A DNA stretch of 64,000 nucleotides from RGIG8497 sp045593265 (GTDB lineage: Bacteria; Bacillota; Clostridia; RGIG6154), in the NCBI GenBank assembly GCA_045593265.1, contig JAZNWH010000089.1, positions 3,148 through 67,147 of the forward strand, in the 5' to 3' direction. Below the pieces are notes generated by a model, which saw only the letters and a list, made by a program, of their open reading frames with translations, ran no database searches and was not told the DNA's origin. Positions within the stretch are counted from its first letter, which is position 1; every line of letters begins with the position of its first letter. The position numbers and the translations under genes were made by a program. Shown here piece after piece: positions 18,240 through 26,523 of this stretch.

Positions 18240-19172
18240 TTACAATTTTTCTATAATTCTGAGTTTAGCACAGGAAGAACGCGAGTTATAATCAAGTTCT
18301 TCCGGAGTTGCTGTTATTGGTTTTTTATTTACAAGCTTTCCTCTCGGACTTTTTCCGCAAACGCATACAGGAAAGTCCGGCGGACAGATGCAGCCTTTAC
18401 AAAAATCATTAAAGGCTGTTTTAACAATTCTGTCCTCAAGAGAATGGAAAGTAATTATAGCAAGTTTAGAACCTTTGCTGAGGCAATCAAAAAAATCCTC
18501 CACAGCTTGTCTTAACACACCAAGCTCATTATTTACTTCAATTCTTATTGCCTGAAAAACTCTTTTTGCAGGATGTCCACCCTCTCTTCGTGCTTTAGCA
18601 GGTATTCCTGCTTTTATAAGTTCTACAAGCTCGAAGGTAGTTTCCACAGGCTTCGTCTTTTTGTATTCTTCTATTTTTTCTGCAATTCGCATTGCAAACT
18701 TTTCTTCACCGTAATTTCTGAATATATCAGCAAGCTTGTACTTATCGTATGTATTAACCACATCGTATGCATTTATACCCTGACTCTGATCCATTCTCAT
18801 ATCAAGAGGCGCATCCGTATTATAAGAAAAACCTCTGTCTCCGTTATCAAGCTGATAGCTTGACACACCCAAATCAAGAATAGCACCATCAATTTTCTCT
18901 ATTCCATACTGTTTTAAAATGTTTTTTATTTCGGAATAATTTCCATGATGAAAAATTACTCTTCCTTCAAAGTCCTTTAATCTTTCGCCTGCTGCTTTTA
19001 AAGCTTCTTTATCTCTGTCAATACCAATCAGTTTAGCATTCTGAGATTGTGAAAGGATTCGGAGGGAGTGTCCTCCCCCTCCTAAGGTTCCGTCCACGTA
19101 TACCCCAATATGTTTAACTTTTAAAGCATCTACACTTTCATCAAGTAAAACTGATATATGTTTAAATTCCAT
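18240..19172 (-). CDS. rsmH: 16S rRNA m4C1402 methyltransferase
   Basis: A 310-residue SAM-dependent methyltransferase modifying the ribosomal P-site. It shows 'HISVLLDESVDAL', the SAM loop 'DGTLGGGGHS', 'DLGVSSYQLD' and 'HSLEDRIVK'. Its ATG shares a base with the mraZ stop codon (TAATG). Confidence 0.96.
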   Translation of the reverse strand: MEFKHISVLLDESVDALKVKHIGVYVDGTLGGGGHSLRILSQSQNAKLIGIDRDKEALKAAGERLKDFEGRVIFHHGNYSEIKNILKQYGIEKIDGAILDLGVSSYQLDNGDRGFSYNTDAPLDMRMDQSQGINAYDVVNTYDKYKLADIFRNYGEEKFAMRIAEKIEEYKKTKPVETTFELVELIKAGIPAKARREGGHPAKRVFQAIRIEVNNELGVLRQAVEDFFDCLSKGSKLAIITFHSLEDRIVKTAFNDFCKGCICPPDFPVCVCGKSPRGKLVNKKPITATPEELDYNSRSSCAKLRIIEKL

Positions 19173-19609
19173 TACTCACTTTTACCCTTCAAAGAGATTT
19201 TTTTCATCATTGCTCCGAGGTTCTTGTCAACACTGCCGTATTTTTCATTCCAATCATCAGTGTCCCAGATATCAATGCAATTTGACATACCTATAATCGT
19301 AACATTCTGTGTAAGGTTTGCATACTGGCGAAGGTTCTGAGGAATTAAAATTCTTCCCTGCTTGTCCACTTCGCATTCAGCAGAAAGTGAGTATATAATA
19401 TTTTTAATTTTAAGAACATCTTCATCTTCATCAGGAAGTGAATCAATTTTATATTTAAAATTCTCCCATTCCTGTGGTGAATACGCTCTTACACAATTAT
19501 CAAAACCAAGAGAAAGAACAAAAACGGGACCTACGTGCTCACGGTATTTTGCAGGCATTATAAGTCTGCCTTTCGCATCAATGCTATGCTGATAGCTTCC
19601 TACTAACAC
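19172..19609 (-). CDS. mraZ: Transcriptional regulator MraZ
   Basis: A 145-residue protein with two SpoVT/AbrB-like halves ('DAKGRLIMPAKYRE' and 'DKQGRILIPQNLRQ'), a DNA-binding ring that regulates the dcw promoter in characterised bacteria. GTG at 19609 is the start: AAGGAGG lies directly upstream. It is the first gene of the cluster, behind a consensus promoter. Confidence 0.95.
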   Translation of the reverse strand: MLVGSYQHSIDAKGRLIMPAKYREHVGPVFVLSLGFDNCVRAYSPQEWENFKYKIDSLPDEDEDVLKIKNIIYSLSAECEVDKQGRILIPQNLRQYANLTQNVTIIGMSNCIDIWDTDDWNEKYGSVDKNLGAMMKKISLKGKSE

Positions 19610-19689
19610 GTTATCCCTCCTTTTCAAAAAATCTTCCACTTTGTACCACTTTATGTGATTTTGATGACATTTTCTCCCACCATGTTATT

Positions 19690-19718
19690 ATATTACTACT
19701 TTTTTAAGAAAATTGCAA
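19690..19718 (-). promoter_or_regulatory. Promoter of the dcw cluster
   Basis: Minus strand TTGCAA (19713-19718), 17-base spacer, TAATAT (19690-19695). Downstream it carries 'GGTGGGAGAAAATG' and 'AAGTGGTACAAAGTGG' repeats; GTGGGA-type repeats are known MraZ-binding elements in other bacteria, so autoregulation is plausible. Confidence 0.6.
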
Positions 19719-19778
19719 TAGAATTTTAAAAATTTTTTATTAAATTTGAAAAAAATTTCCCAACACGAAACTAATGAT

Positions 19779-19824
19779 AAAAAAAAAAGCATCTCAATCT
19801 GAAAATTTTCAGATTGAGATGCTT
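19779..19824 (-). terminator. Terminator of the DtxR-like gene
   Basis: A perfect 38-base palindrome (arms of 19 bases, starting AAGCATCTCAATCTG) followed on the minus strand by about ten T, five bases after the DtxR stop codon. Confidence 0.9.
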
Positions 19825-19828
19825 AATA

Positions 19829-20200
19829 CTACTTTCTTAATTTATCAATATGCTGCTTTATTTTGTCAAATGTGATGTCGCTCAGACAATGCTCTATTCT
19901 GCAGCTATCCTCAAAAGCAGTTTTTTCATCAACGCCTATCGTTATAAACAGTTCTGCAAGAACTCTGTGTCGTTCATAAACTTTCTCGGCGACCTCTGTT
20001 CCCTTCTCTGTTAATGACAAGTTGCCCGATTCATCCTTTATTACATATCCACCTTCGACAAAATGCTTCATGGCAACAGATACACTTGCTTTCGTAAAAC
20101 CAAGTTCATTGGCTACATCTATACTTCTTACGCTTCCTTTTTTATTCTTTAAAACGAGAATTGTTTCAAGATAATTCTCGGATGATTCATTAATTTTCAT
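19829..20200 (-). CDS. DtxR-family metal-dependent regulator, short form
   Basis: A 123-residue protein with an N-terminal winged helix ('SIDVANELGFTKASVSVAMK', about 26-45) and a dimerisation/metal domain; the SH3-like third domain of DtxR is absent. Metal ligands visible are H78 and C100-x2-E103-H104; the Cys is the DtxR/IdeR (iron) pattern, whereas MntR has Glu there. It is divergent from feoA, whose promoter region carries a palindrome suited to this family, so it very probably represses ferrous iron uptake when iron is plentiful. Confidence 0.87.
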   Translation of the reverse strand: MKINESSENYLETILVLKNKKGSVRSIDVANELGFTKASVSVAMKHFVEGGYVIKDESGNLSLTEKGTEVAEKVYERHRVLAELFITIGVDEKTAFEDSCRIEHCLSDITFDKIKQHIDKLRK

Positions 20201-20228
20201 AGCAATTTCCTTTTAATTTAATAAGTTT

Positions 20229-20257
20229 ATTTTATCATAAAAAAATAAAACTGTCAA
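20229..20257 (-). promoter_or_regulatory. Promoter of the DtxR-like gene
   Basis: Minus strand TTGACA (20252-20257), 17-base spacer, TAAAAT (20229-20234). Confidence 0.7.
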
Positions 20258-20283
20258 ATTTACAAATTTTTCTAAAAAAAGCC

Positions 20284-20336
20284 TTGACAAACCATTGTTG
20301 CAATGCTATAATAATCCAAGTTAGTGTAAACTAACT
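20284..20336 (+). promoter_or_regulatory. feoA promoter with palindromic operator
   Basis: TTGACA (20284-20289), 17-base spacer, TATAAT (20307-20312). Just downstream lies GTTAGTGTAAACTAAC (20320-20335), an inverted repeat GTTAGT-N4-ACTAAC over the expected transcription start. The same half-sites recur before feoB. This fits a DtxR-type operator. Confidence 0.75.
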
Positions 20337-20360
20337 CATTTAAAAACAGAGGTGAAGACA

Positions 20361-20573
20361 TTGAATCTTTTGCAGGCAGAAGAAGAAAAAGAATATATCA
20401 TAAAGTCCATTGAAACTGATGATGAAGAGCTTAATTCCTTTTTGTTTTCTCTTGGATGCTACAGTGGTGAAACTATTGCCGTTATCACCCATCGCAAAAG
20501 CGGATGCACCGTTGCTCTGAAAGACGGAAGATATAATATAGATAAACAGTTAGCGGAAGCTATCATTATTTAA
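20361..20573 (+). CDS. feoA: FeoA-like SH3-domain protein
   Basis: About 70 residues, a small cytoplasmic SH3-like protein ('SLGCYSGETIAVITHRKSGC') that assists FeoB in ferrous iron uptake. TTG at 20361 with GAGGTG upstream is the likely start; an in-frame GTG at 20352 overlaps that ribosome binding site. Confidence 0.88.
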   Translation: MNLLQAEEEKEYIIKSIETDDEELNSFLFSLGCYSGETIAVITHRKSGCTVALKDGRYNIDKQLAEAIII

Positions 20574-20622
20574 ATTTAAAATTTTAATCGGTCGTATTTC
20601 GACCGTATATATTTTGCAGCTC

Positions 20623-20640
20623 AGTTAGTTGCAACTAACT
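20623..20640 (+). promoter_or_regulatory. Second DtxR-type operator, upstream of feoB
   Basis: AGTTAGTTGCAACTAACT is a perfect 18-base palindrome with the same GTTAGT-N4-ACTAAC core as the feoA operator. A small hairpin (CGGTCG / CGACCG, 20589-20605) lies just before it. It suggests that feoB can also be controlled separately; no clear -35/-10 pair was found here. Confidence 0.65.
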
Positions 20641-20675
20641 TAATGAAATATATAAAATTAAAGGAGTGGTAAAAA

Positions 20676-22682
20676 ATGAGAATTGCTTTAACGGGCAATC
20701 CAAACAGTGGTAAAACTACTATGTACAATGCCCTGACAGGAAAAAATGAAAAGGTGGGTAACTGGGCAGGTGTTACAGTTGACAAAAAAGAAAGCCCTAT
20801 CAAAAAAAGCTTTTACAAGGATAAAGAGTTAATTGCGGTCGACCTTCCGGGTGCTTACTCAATGTCTCCTTTTACATCCGAAGAAAGCATTACCAGCGAC
20901 TATGTTAAAAATGAAAATCCAGATGTTATTATAAACATTGTTGATGCTACAAATTTAAGCAGAAGCTTGTTTTTTACCACACAGTTACTTGAACTGGGAA
21001 TTCCTGTGGTTGTCGCATTAAACAAAAGCGATATCAACGAAAGGAAACACACAGTTATTGATGTTAATTTATTATCTGAAAAATTAGGTTGTCCTGTTAT
21101 GCAGACAGTTTCTACTTCTTCAAAGGGTCTTAAGGAAATTATAAAAACCGCTATTTCCCAGGTTGGTAAAACTCAGAAACCACCTTATAAACAAGGAAAC
21201 ATAAACTTAAACGACAAAGAAGAGGTTGAAGCATCAGACAGAAACCGATTCAGCTTTGTTAACAAATTGGTCAAAGAGGTTGAAACAAAAACCGTCAACA
21301 CAAACAAAAAGAATTCACAGGATAAGTTTGACGAAATAATAACAAACAAATGGCTCGGAATCCCTCTTTTTGCTGTAGTTATGTGGGTTGTGTTCTACAT
21401 TTCGCAATCATGGCTCGGTCCCATGATTTCAGATTTGCTCGTAGGTTGGATTGAAGCATTCGGCGGTGTAGTTGAAGGCTTAATTGCAAGCTCTTCAAGT
21501 GAATTTTTGAAATCATTGGTTTCAAGCGCTATCATTGATGGTGTAGGTGCTGTTGTAAGCTTCCTGCCTCTTGTAATGGTAATGTATTTTATGATTGCGC
21601 TTTTGGAAGACTGCGGTTATATGGCTCGCGCAACTGTTGTACTTGACCCTATTTTCAAAAAGGTAGGTCTTTCAGGAAAATCAGTTATTCCTTTCGTAAT
21701 AGGTACAGGCTGTGCAATCCCGGGTGTTATGGCTTGCCGTACTATCCGTGATGAAAGAGAACGCAGAGCTACCGCAATGCTTGCACCATTTATGCCATGC
21801 GGTGCGAAATTACCTGTTATCTCCTTATTTGTAGGTGCATTTTTCCCTCAGCATGCATGGATAAGCACTGCAATGTACTTTGCAGGTATAGTTATAATAC
21901 TTTTATGTGCACTTCTTGTTAATGCTATTACAGGCTACAAACACAAAAAATCATTTTTCATCATAGAGCTTCCTGAATATAAAGTACCAAGCTTATGGGG
22001 TGCTGTAAAATCAATGTGCAGCAGAGGTTGGGCATACATAGTAAAAGCCGGTACTATAATACTGGTATGTAACGTAGTTGTTGTATTAATGAGTTCTTTT
22101 ACCCCTGCATTTAAAGCTGCAGCAGAAAACGGTTCCGATTCAATGCTCGCTTTTGTATGTAAGCCTGTTGATTGGTTACTCATTCCTGTTATAGGTGTTG
22201 CATCATGGAAATTAGTTGCATGTGCAATCACCGGCTTTATAGCAAAGGAAAATGTTGTGGGCACAATTGCAACCTTGTTTGGTCTTAGTGCAGTTATAAA
22301 CGGAGATTTAGAATTAATTGGTGAAGGAAGTGCTGTTGCCAATGCTTTAAACCTTACTCCTGCTGCCGCTCTTGCATATATGATGTTTAATTTATTTACT
22401 CCTCCCTGCTTTGCAGCAATAGGTGCAATGAATTCTGAAATTAAAAGCAAGAAGTGGTTATCAGGTGCTATAGCTCTTCAATTAGCTGTAGGATTTACTG
22501 TTGGTTTTATTGCATATCAGTTAACCAATCTTATTACAGAACACACTCTCGGAAACGGATTTATTTCAGGAATACTTGCAATAGCAGTTTTTGCAATAAT
22601 TATAATAGCTATAATTATCAATAATAACAAAAAACTCAAAAAAGACGAAATAAATAAAAATCAAAAGGTTTCCGTAAAATAA
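20676..22682 (+). CDS. feoB: Ferrous iron transporter FeoB
   Basis: A 668-residue inner-membrane Fe(II) transporter. The N-terminal G domain has 'GNPNSGKTTMYNALTG' (residues 7-22), 'DLPGAYSMS' and 'NKSD'; the C-terminal half has paired Gate motifs with 'GCAIPGVMACRTI' and about nine or ten membrane segments. AAAGGAG precedes the ATG. It forms a unit with feoA and the small Cys-rich protein that follows. Confidence 0.97.
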   Translation: MRIALTGNPNSGKTTMYNALTGKNEKVGNWAGVTVDKKESPIKKSFYKDKELIAVDLPGAYSMSPFTSEESITSDYVKNENPDVIINIVDATNLSRSLFFTTQLLELGIPVVVALNKSDINERKHTVIDVNLLSEKLGCPVMQTVSTSSKGLKEIIKTAISQVGKTQKPPYKQGNINLNDKEEVEASDRNRFSFVNKLVKEVETKTVNTNKKNSQDKFDEIITNKWLGIPLFAVVMWVVFYISQSWLGPMISDLLVGWIEAFGGVVEGLIASSSSEFLKSLVSSAIIDGVGAVVSFLPLVMVMYFMIALLEDCGYMARATVVLDPIFKKVGLSGKSVIPFVIGTGCAIPGVMACRTIRDERERRATAMLAPFMPCGAKLPVISLFVGAFFPQHAWISTAMYFAGIVIILLCALLVNAITGYKHKKSFFIIELPEYKVPSLWGAVKSMCSRGWAYIVKAGTIILVCNVVVVLMSSFTPAFKAAAENGSDSMLAFVCKPVDWLLIPVIGVASWKLVACAITGFIAKENVVGTIATLFGLSAVINGDLELIGEGSAVANALNLTPAAALAYMMFNLFTPPCFAAIGAMNSEIKSKKWLSGAIALQLAVGFTVGFIAYQLTNLITEHTLGNGFISGILAIAVFAIIIIAIIINNNKKLKKDEINKNQKVSVK

Positions 22683-22696
22683 AAGGAGCTGATTGT

Positions 22697-22861
22697 ATGA
22701 ATTTAACAGATTTTGCCATAATCGGTATTGTTGCAGTTATTTTAATATCGGTAATCGTATATATTATAAAAGCTAAAAAAAGTGGTGCAAAATGTATAGG
22801 TTGCCCTTACAGCAAAAACTGTAACTCAAAGTCATCATGCTCCTGCAACAAAGAAAAATAA
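22697..22861 (+). CDS. FeoB-associated Cys-rich membrane protein
   Basis: A 54-residue protein: one N-terminal membrane segment (about residues 6-24, 'FAIIGIVAVILISVIVYII') followed by a basic stretch and a Cys-rich tail with five Cys ('CIGCPYSKNC', then 'SCSC'). This is the layout of the small FeoB-associated protein found next to feoB in many Firmicutes. AAAGGAG precedes the ATG, 14 bases after feoB. The Cys cluster may bind iron (inference). Confidence 0.85.
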   Translation: MNLTDFAIIGIVAVILISVIVYIIKAKKSGAKCIGCPYSKNCNSKSSCSCNKEK

Positions 22862-22866
22862 ATCTA

Positions 22867-22904
22867 AAATGCGTTGGACTTTTTATAGTCCAACGCATTT
22901 TTTT
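22867..22904. terminator. Bidirectional terminator between feo and the glycosidase-like gene
   Basis: Hairpin with 14-base arms AAATGCGTTGGACT / AGTCCAACGCATTT, T-rich on the plus strand and followed by a shorter T-run on the minus strand. Confidence 0.85.
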
Positions 22905-24345
22905 AGTCTTCCTTTACTGCAATTCCCTCTGCTGATGAAATACACTTAATACCATTAGTATCTATGTTTTTAAAAGTAACCTCACCTTTTCCGTGTCCGC
23001 CGAAAACAGAATCAAAATACTTTCCACATCTCATATTTTCAAACACTACATTTTTAAGCTCCATACCATTTGCGTAAACGCAGGAGAAACCATCAGATTT
23101 TGTATTGTTCCAATCAATGAAAATATGTTCATCATCTTTAAGCGGCTTTGCCTCTTCGTCATAGGTTACATTTGAAAATCTCAGATTTTCTACTTCTCCC
23201 TCACCAAAATAAGCTGCCATAAATCCGTTACCGAAAAGACGGATATTATCAAAGCTTGAATCGATAAGTGTATTATTTATGAAAATAGCATAACGCGAAT
23301 GAGTCATAACATTAGAAACGGAAATACCAAAGGTTTCTCCATGCTTAGCTTTTTCCTTATCGTACCAATAAGATTCCCCTATAATAATAGCAGCTTCCGT
23401 TCTGTAACCTTTTTCACCCGGAATAAGCTGTCTCCAGGGTATTATGTTGCCATCTTCATCAGTTTCAATCACTAAATCAGGATTTTGTGCTACCGGTGCA
23501 TCTTTTTCAGACCATGGAGATGTTTCTATTACATTATCAATTCTTACATTGTAAATTTTATATCCATCGTGATTAAGAAGTCTGATTAATGCACATCCAC
23601 CTACACCATATCCCATAATATTTCTGATAGTGATATTATGAATATGACCCTCAGAAACATCATTTACTACCTTACTGTAAATAGAATCCTCTGTTGCAAG
23701 AAGTGCAACAATGTTATCACCGACACAACCAAAAATATTTTCAACGATAATATCATGACAACCCTTACATATATCAACACCATCCTGATTAGGTACATTG
23801 CTGCTGCTTGAATAACGGATATTACTTATCCTGCTATAAGAAGTTGTATACATACAAATACCCCAGTAACGCTGGTTTTTGATAAGGAGATTGTCAATTT
23901 TAAGATTCTCCATATTGCGGAAATACATCATACAGTTTTCAGAAATATGGTGCTCATACTTTTGAGCAACCTTTCTTGAAATACCGTTATTTTCGTACAT
24001 TCCATTATGTATTCCACCATCAAGAGTTGCACTTCCGATACCACGTATTGTTATATTTCTTTGTTTATCACATTCGCCTATTTTGCCTTCAATTCTGGCA
24101 TTACTGTTGGCAAAAGCATTACAGTAAGCACCATCGCCGATTCTTAAATATGCATTCTGTAAAACAACATCTGACTCATTTTCAAGAAAGATTGTTTTTG
24201 TGATATTCCATATAGCTTGTCCTGTGCGTTCATTAAATTTGGGAATTAATACAGATTTACCCATTTTTGAAGCATCAATAACAGCTTGCTGAATCATATC
24301 ACTGTCGCATTCTAAATGCTTGTAATCATTTACATTAATATACAT
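22903..24345 (-). CDS. GH28-like right-handed beta-helix protein
   Basis: A 480-residue protein without signal peptide, so probably cytoplasmic. Repeating short hydrophobic rungs ('NITIRGIG', 'NLKIDNLLIKNQ', 'HNITIRNIMG') point to a parallel beta-helix, and 'NQDGVDICKG' (186-195) and 'GDNIVAL' (209-215) resemble the NTDG and GDD motifs of polygalacturonases. The second Asp of GDD is Asn211 and no GHG motif is seen ('GYGVGG' at its place), so catalysis may be altered or lost. It is co-transcribed with the transporter 13 bases upstream. Likely role: processing of pectin-derived oligosaccharides; substrate unknown. Confidence 0.65.
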   Translation of the reverse strand: MYINVNDYKHLECDSDMIQQAVIDASKMGKSVLIPKFNERTGQAIWNITKTIFLENESDVVLQNAYLRIGDGAYCNAFANSNARIEGKIGECDKQRNITIRGIGSATLDGGIHNGMYENNGISRKVAQKYEHHISENCMMYFRNMENLKIDNLLIKNQRYWGICMYTTSYSRISNIRYSSSSNVPNQDGVDICKGCHDIIVENIFGCVGDNIVALLATEDSIYSKVVNDVSEGHIHNITIRNIMGYGVGGCALIRLLNHDGYKIYNVRIDNVIETSPWSEKDAPVAQNPDLVIETDEDGNIIPWRQLIPGEKGYRTEAAIIIGESYWYDKEKAKHGETFGISVSNVMTHSRYAIFINNTLIDSSFDNIRLFGNGFMAAYFGEGEVENLRFSNVTYDEEAKPLKDDEHIFIDWNNTKSDGFSCVYANGMELKNVVFENMRCGKYFDSVFGGHGKGEVTFKNIDTNGIKCISSAEGIAVKED

Positions 24346-24358
24346 TTCTCTTCTCCTT

Positions 24359-25282
24359 TTATATTGTTACGGCAAAAATTGATAATATTACCGCTATATA
24401 CATTCTTTTTCCTGCTACTTCACCTAAAACAAATTTTGATACTACAAAACATGCTATCATAGTAAGGGCACTTGATACAGGTGAATAATATGATAAGTCC
24501 ACCAATGACATCAGTTTTACACTAAGCAAGCTGAATAAGTTTGATGCAACTGCAGACAGAAATACCCAAAACAGCCCTTTCATTCCAACATTTTGAATTT
24601 CATCTGATACTTTGAATTTATGTAGCTTAACTATAAACAATGTGAACACTGTGCTTATAATAAACAAAAACAAATTGGTAATGAAAAACCACGAGTCAGG
24701 GTCAAGATTTTTTTGCATTGCTCCACTTTTTGTAACAACCGAGCACAAAACCTCTACAAGCACACATATACAGCACATGATAATACCTTTATATTCCGTC
24801 TTCTGTCCGTATTTTACAGGTGCTACCACAACTATTGCAGAAATTATTCTTAATATACATTTTATAATGTTTTCAGCAAGTATTGCTTCTTTAAAAATTA
24901 TTATACCTGCAATCTGATTTAATACTAAGGATAATGAACCTACAAAAATCATTTTAAAAGCAACTGTACTATACTTTAGCGTAACCATACTAAAAACGAC
25001 GCTAAGACAGCAACAAACTCCGTAAATAATCCCATATACTATGTTAACAGGACTAAATGTAATATCAAAACCACTTATCACAGCAAAGTTTATCATTGCA
25101 AAAACACTGGTAAAAATAAGGATAATTCCATATCTGCATATATTTACAGCTATCATCGACATTTTTTTGCCCACATAATTTGAAGTTCCCTCTACCAGAA
25201 AAAAAGCTGCAAACAACAATGTTGCTATCATGTCCATCACCATATTAATTGTAAAACAACTTATATTGAATTTACAAGACAT
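24359..25282 (-). CDS. DMT-superfamily (EamA-like) transporter
   Basis: About 300 residues with roughly ten hydrophobic membrane segments in two similar halves, the layout of the drug/metabolite transporter superfamily. The exact start is uncertain: the ATG at 25282 lacks a ribosome binding site, and ATG codons 13 to 17 residues further in follow GGTGATGG. It precedes the GH28-like gene in one operon and faces an AraC regulator, so it may carry a sugar or sugar acid (inference). Confidence 0.75.
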   Translation of the reverse strand: MSCKFNISCFTINMVMDMIATLLFAAFFLVEGTSNYVGKKMSMIAVNICRYGIILIFTSVFAMINFAVISGFDITFSPVNIVYGIIYGVCCCLSVVFSMVTLKYSTVAFKMIFVGSLSLVLNQIAGIIIFKEAILAENIIKCILRIISAIVVVAPVKYGQKTEYKGIIMCCICVLVEVLCSVVTKSGAMQKNLDPDSWFFITNLFLFIISTVFTLFIVKLHKFKVSDEIQNVGMKGLFWVFLSAVASNLFSLLSVKLMSLVDLSYYSPVSSALTMIACFVVSKFVLGEVAGKRMYIAVILSIFAVTI

Positions 25283-25294
25283 TTATGTTATAAT
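25266..25294 (+). promoter_or_regulatory. Promoter of the third AraC regulator
   Basis: TTGAAT (25266-25271), 17-base spacer, TATAAT (25289-25294). The -10 lies in TTATAATTATAA, a palindrome that could also serve the divergent transporter operon. Confidence 0.55.
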
Positions 25295-25326
25295 TATAAG
25301 ACAATATTTAACATTGAGGTGTTGTT

Positions 25327-26097
25327 ATGTTTCCTGTAAAACCATCCAGCAAATTTGAAGCTGATTATTTTACTAATCTTAAGTGTCCTGTACACATAAA
25401 CGGAGAGTGTGAAATTCTATGCTGCAAAAAGGGAGAGCTTCAGGTAAATGTAAATGACACTCAGTTTACTTTAAGACAAAATCAAACACTTTTCATTATG
25501 CCCTTTGAATATCACGAGTTCTCTACTCCTAAAAACAGCGAATGTATCCGTTTCATTATATACTCCCAGTCAGCTCAATCATTTTTCGACACTATAGAAA
25601 ACAAAAAAGCCACAAAACGAATATTTACAACAGATATAAAAACATTAAATTACATAGAATCCATTTTAGAGCCTAACCCTGATATTGTAACAACCAAGGC
25701 TATAACATATGTTTTGAGCAGAATGATTTTAAAAAATTGTCAATTTGCAGAAAACAGCAATGGCGAACTTAGTCTATTTACAAAATCTCTTAATTATATA
25801 TTAAACAATTTTGCTTCGGGAATTACCCTTGAAAGTACAGCAAAAAATTTAGGGGTACATCCTGTTCATCTGAGCAGAACCTTCAGCAACAATTCAAAAT
25901 ACAAGTTTACCGAATATCTTAATCTTATGAAATTTTCAAACGCACAACTGCTTTTAAAAAATACAGATAAATCAATTACTGAAATTTCTTTTGAATCAGG
26001 GTTTAATTCACTGAGAAACTTTAACAGAATTTTTTACTCAATAGCAAAAATGACTCCCTCAGAATACAGGAAGTCATCTTCGTCAATCAACTTTTAA
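25327..26097 (+). CDS. AraC-family regulator with N-terminal cupin
   Basis: A 256-residue regulator: N-terminal cupin-type sensor ('LCCKKGELQVNVNDTQF', 'IMPFEYHEFSTP') and C-terminal AraC helix-turn-helix pair ('TAKNLGVHPVHLSRTF', 'ISFESGFNSLRNFNRIF'). It is divergent from the transporter/GH28-like operon and probably activates it in response to a sugar. Its stop codon overlaps the 3' end of the convergent peptidase gene by 15 bases. Confidence 0.87.
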   Translation: MFPVKPSSKFEADYFTNLKCPVHINGECEILCCKKGELQVNVNDTQFTLRQNQTLFIMPFEYHEFSTPKNSECIRFIIYSQSAQSFFDTIENKKATKRIFTTDIKTLNYIESILEPNPDIVTTKAITYVLSRMILKNCQFAENSNGELSLFTKSLNYILNNFASGITLESTAKNLGVHPVHLSRTFSNNSKYKFTEYLNLMKFSNAQLLLKNTDKSITEISFESGFNSLRNFNRIFYSIAKMTPSEYRKSSSSINF

Positions 26098-26523
26098 ACG
26101 CTTTTGTATAAGACGGAAAAGAATTCTTTTTTTCCGTCTTATTTTTATATACAGGAGATACCATTTCATAAAAGAGCTGTTGCAATCTATAAATTTTTCT
26201 TTTCTGTAAACACCGCAAACTTTTGCAATAATATCCTCTTTCTTTATGCCATACTCATAAACATGCTGATTGTCTCCACAAAAGCTAAGCCCATTTTTTG
26301 TTTCCACAACACGGTGAAGTATGTACATTTTGTTTGCTCTTTTATAAAGAAGTATATCATTTTTTTCAATGCTTTCACATTTTTCAAGCAAAACCGAATC
26401 CTTATTTTGGCGGATAAGAGGCATCATACTTATTCCTTTTGGATAAAAACGGAACTTTCCTCCATTATTTACCGTTTCAACGATCAACGGTACAATATCA
26501 TTCATTGATACATTTTTCTTCAT
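26083..26523 (-). CDS. SipW-like (S26B) signal peptidase family protein
   Basis: About 146 residues. Box B 'GISMMPLI' holds the putative nucleophile Ser, 'DILLYKR' follows, and 'YILHRVV' places His where bacterial type I signal peptidases have the catalytic Lys, the pattern of SipW and eukaryotic/archaeal enzymes; 'FCGDNQ' completes the active site. No clear N-terminal anchor is seen; the basic C-terminus ('WYLLYIKIRRKKRI') may touch the membrane. The start is uncertain (26523 after GAGGA, or 26505). It overlaps the end of the ABC transporter gene by 26 bases, so the two are coupled. Confidence 0.7.
   Translation of the reverse strand: MKKNVSMNDIVPLIVETVNNGGKFRFYPKGISMMPLIRQNKDSVLLEKCESIEKNDILLYKRANKMYILHRVVETKNGLSFCGDNQHVYEYGIKKEDIIAKVCGVYRKEKFIDCNSSFMKWYLLYIKIRRKKRILFRLIQKRLKVD
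26110..26146 (+). terminator. Terminator of the AraC gene inside the peptidase coding region
   Basis: Hairpin AAGACGGAAAA / TTTTCCGTCTT followed by ATTTTTAT on the plus strand, 13 bases after the AraC stop codon and antisense to the last codons of the peptidase gene. Confidence 0.8.

Noticed and set aside
21935..22450. Antisense 171-residue open frame within feoB
   Set aside because: Shadow of the coding frame; no start signals.
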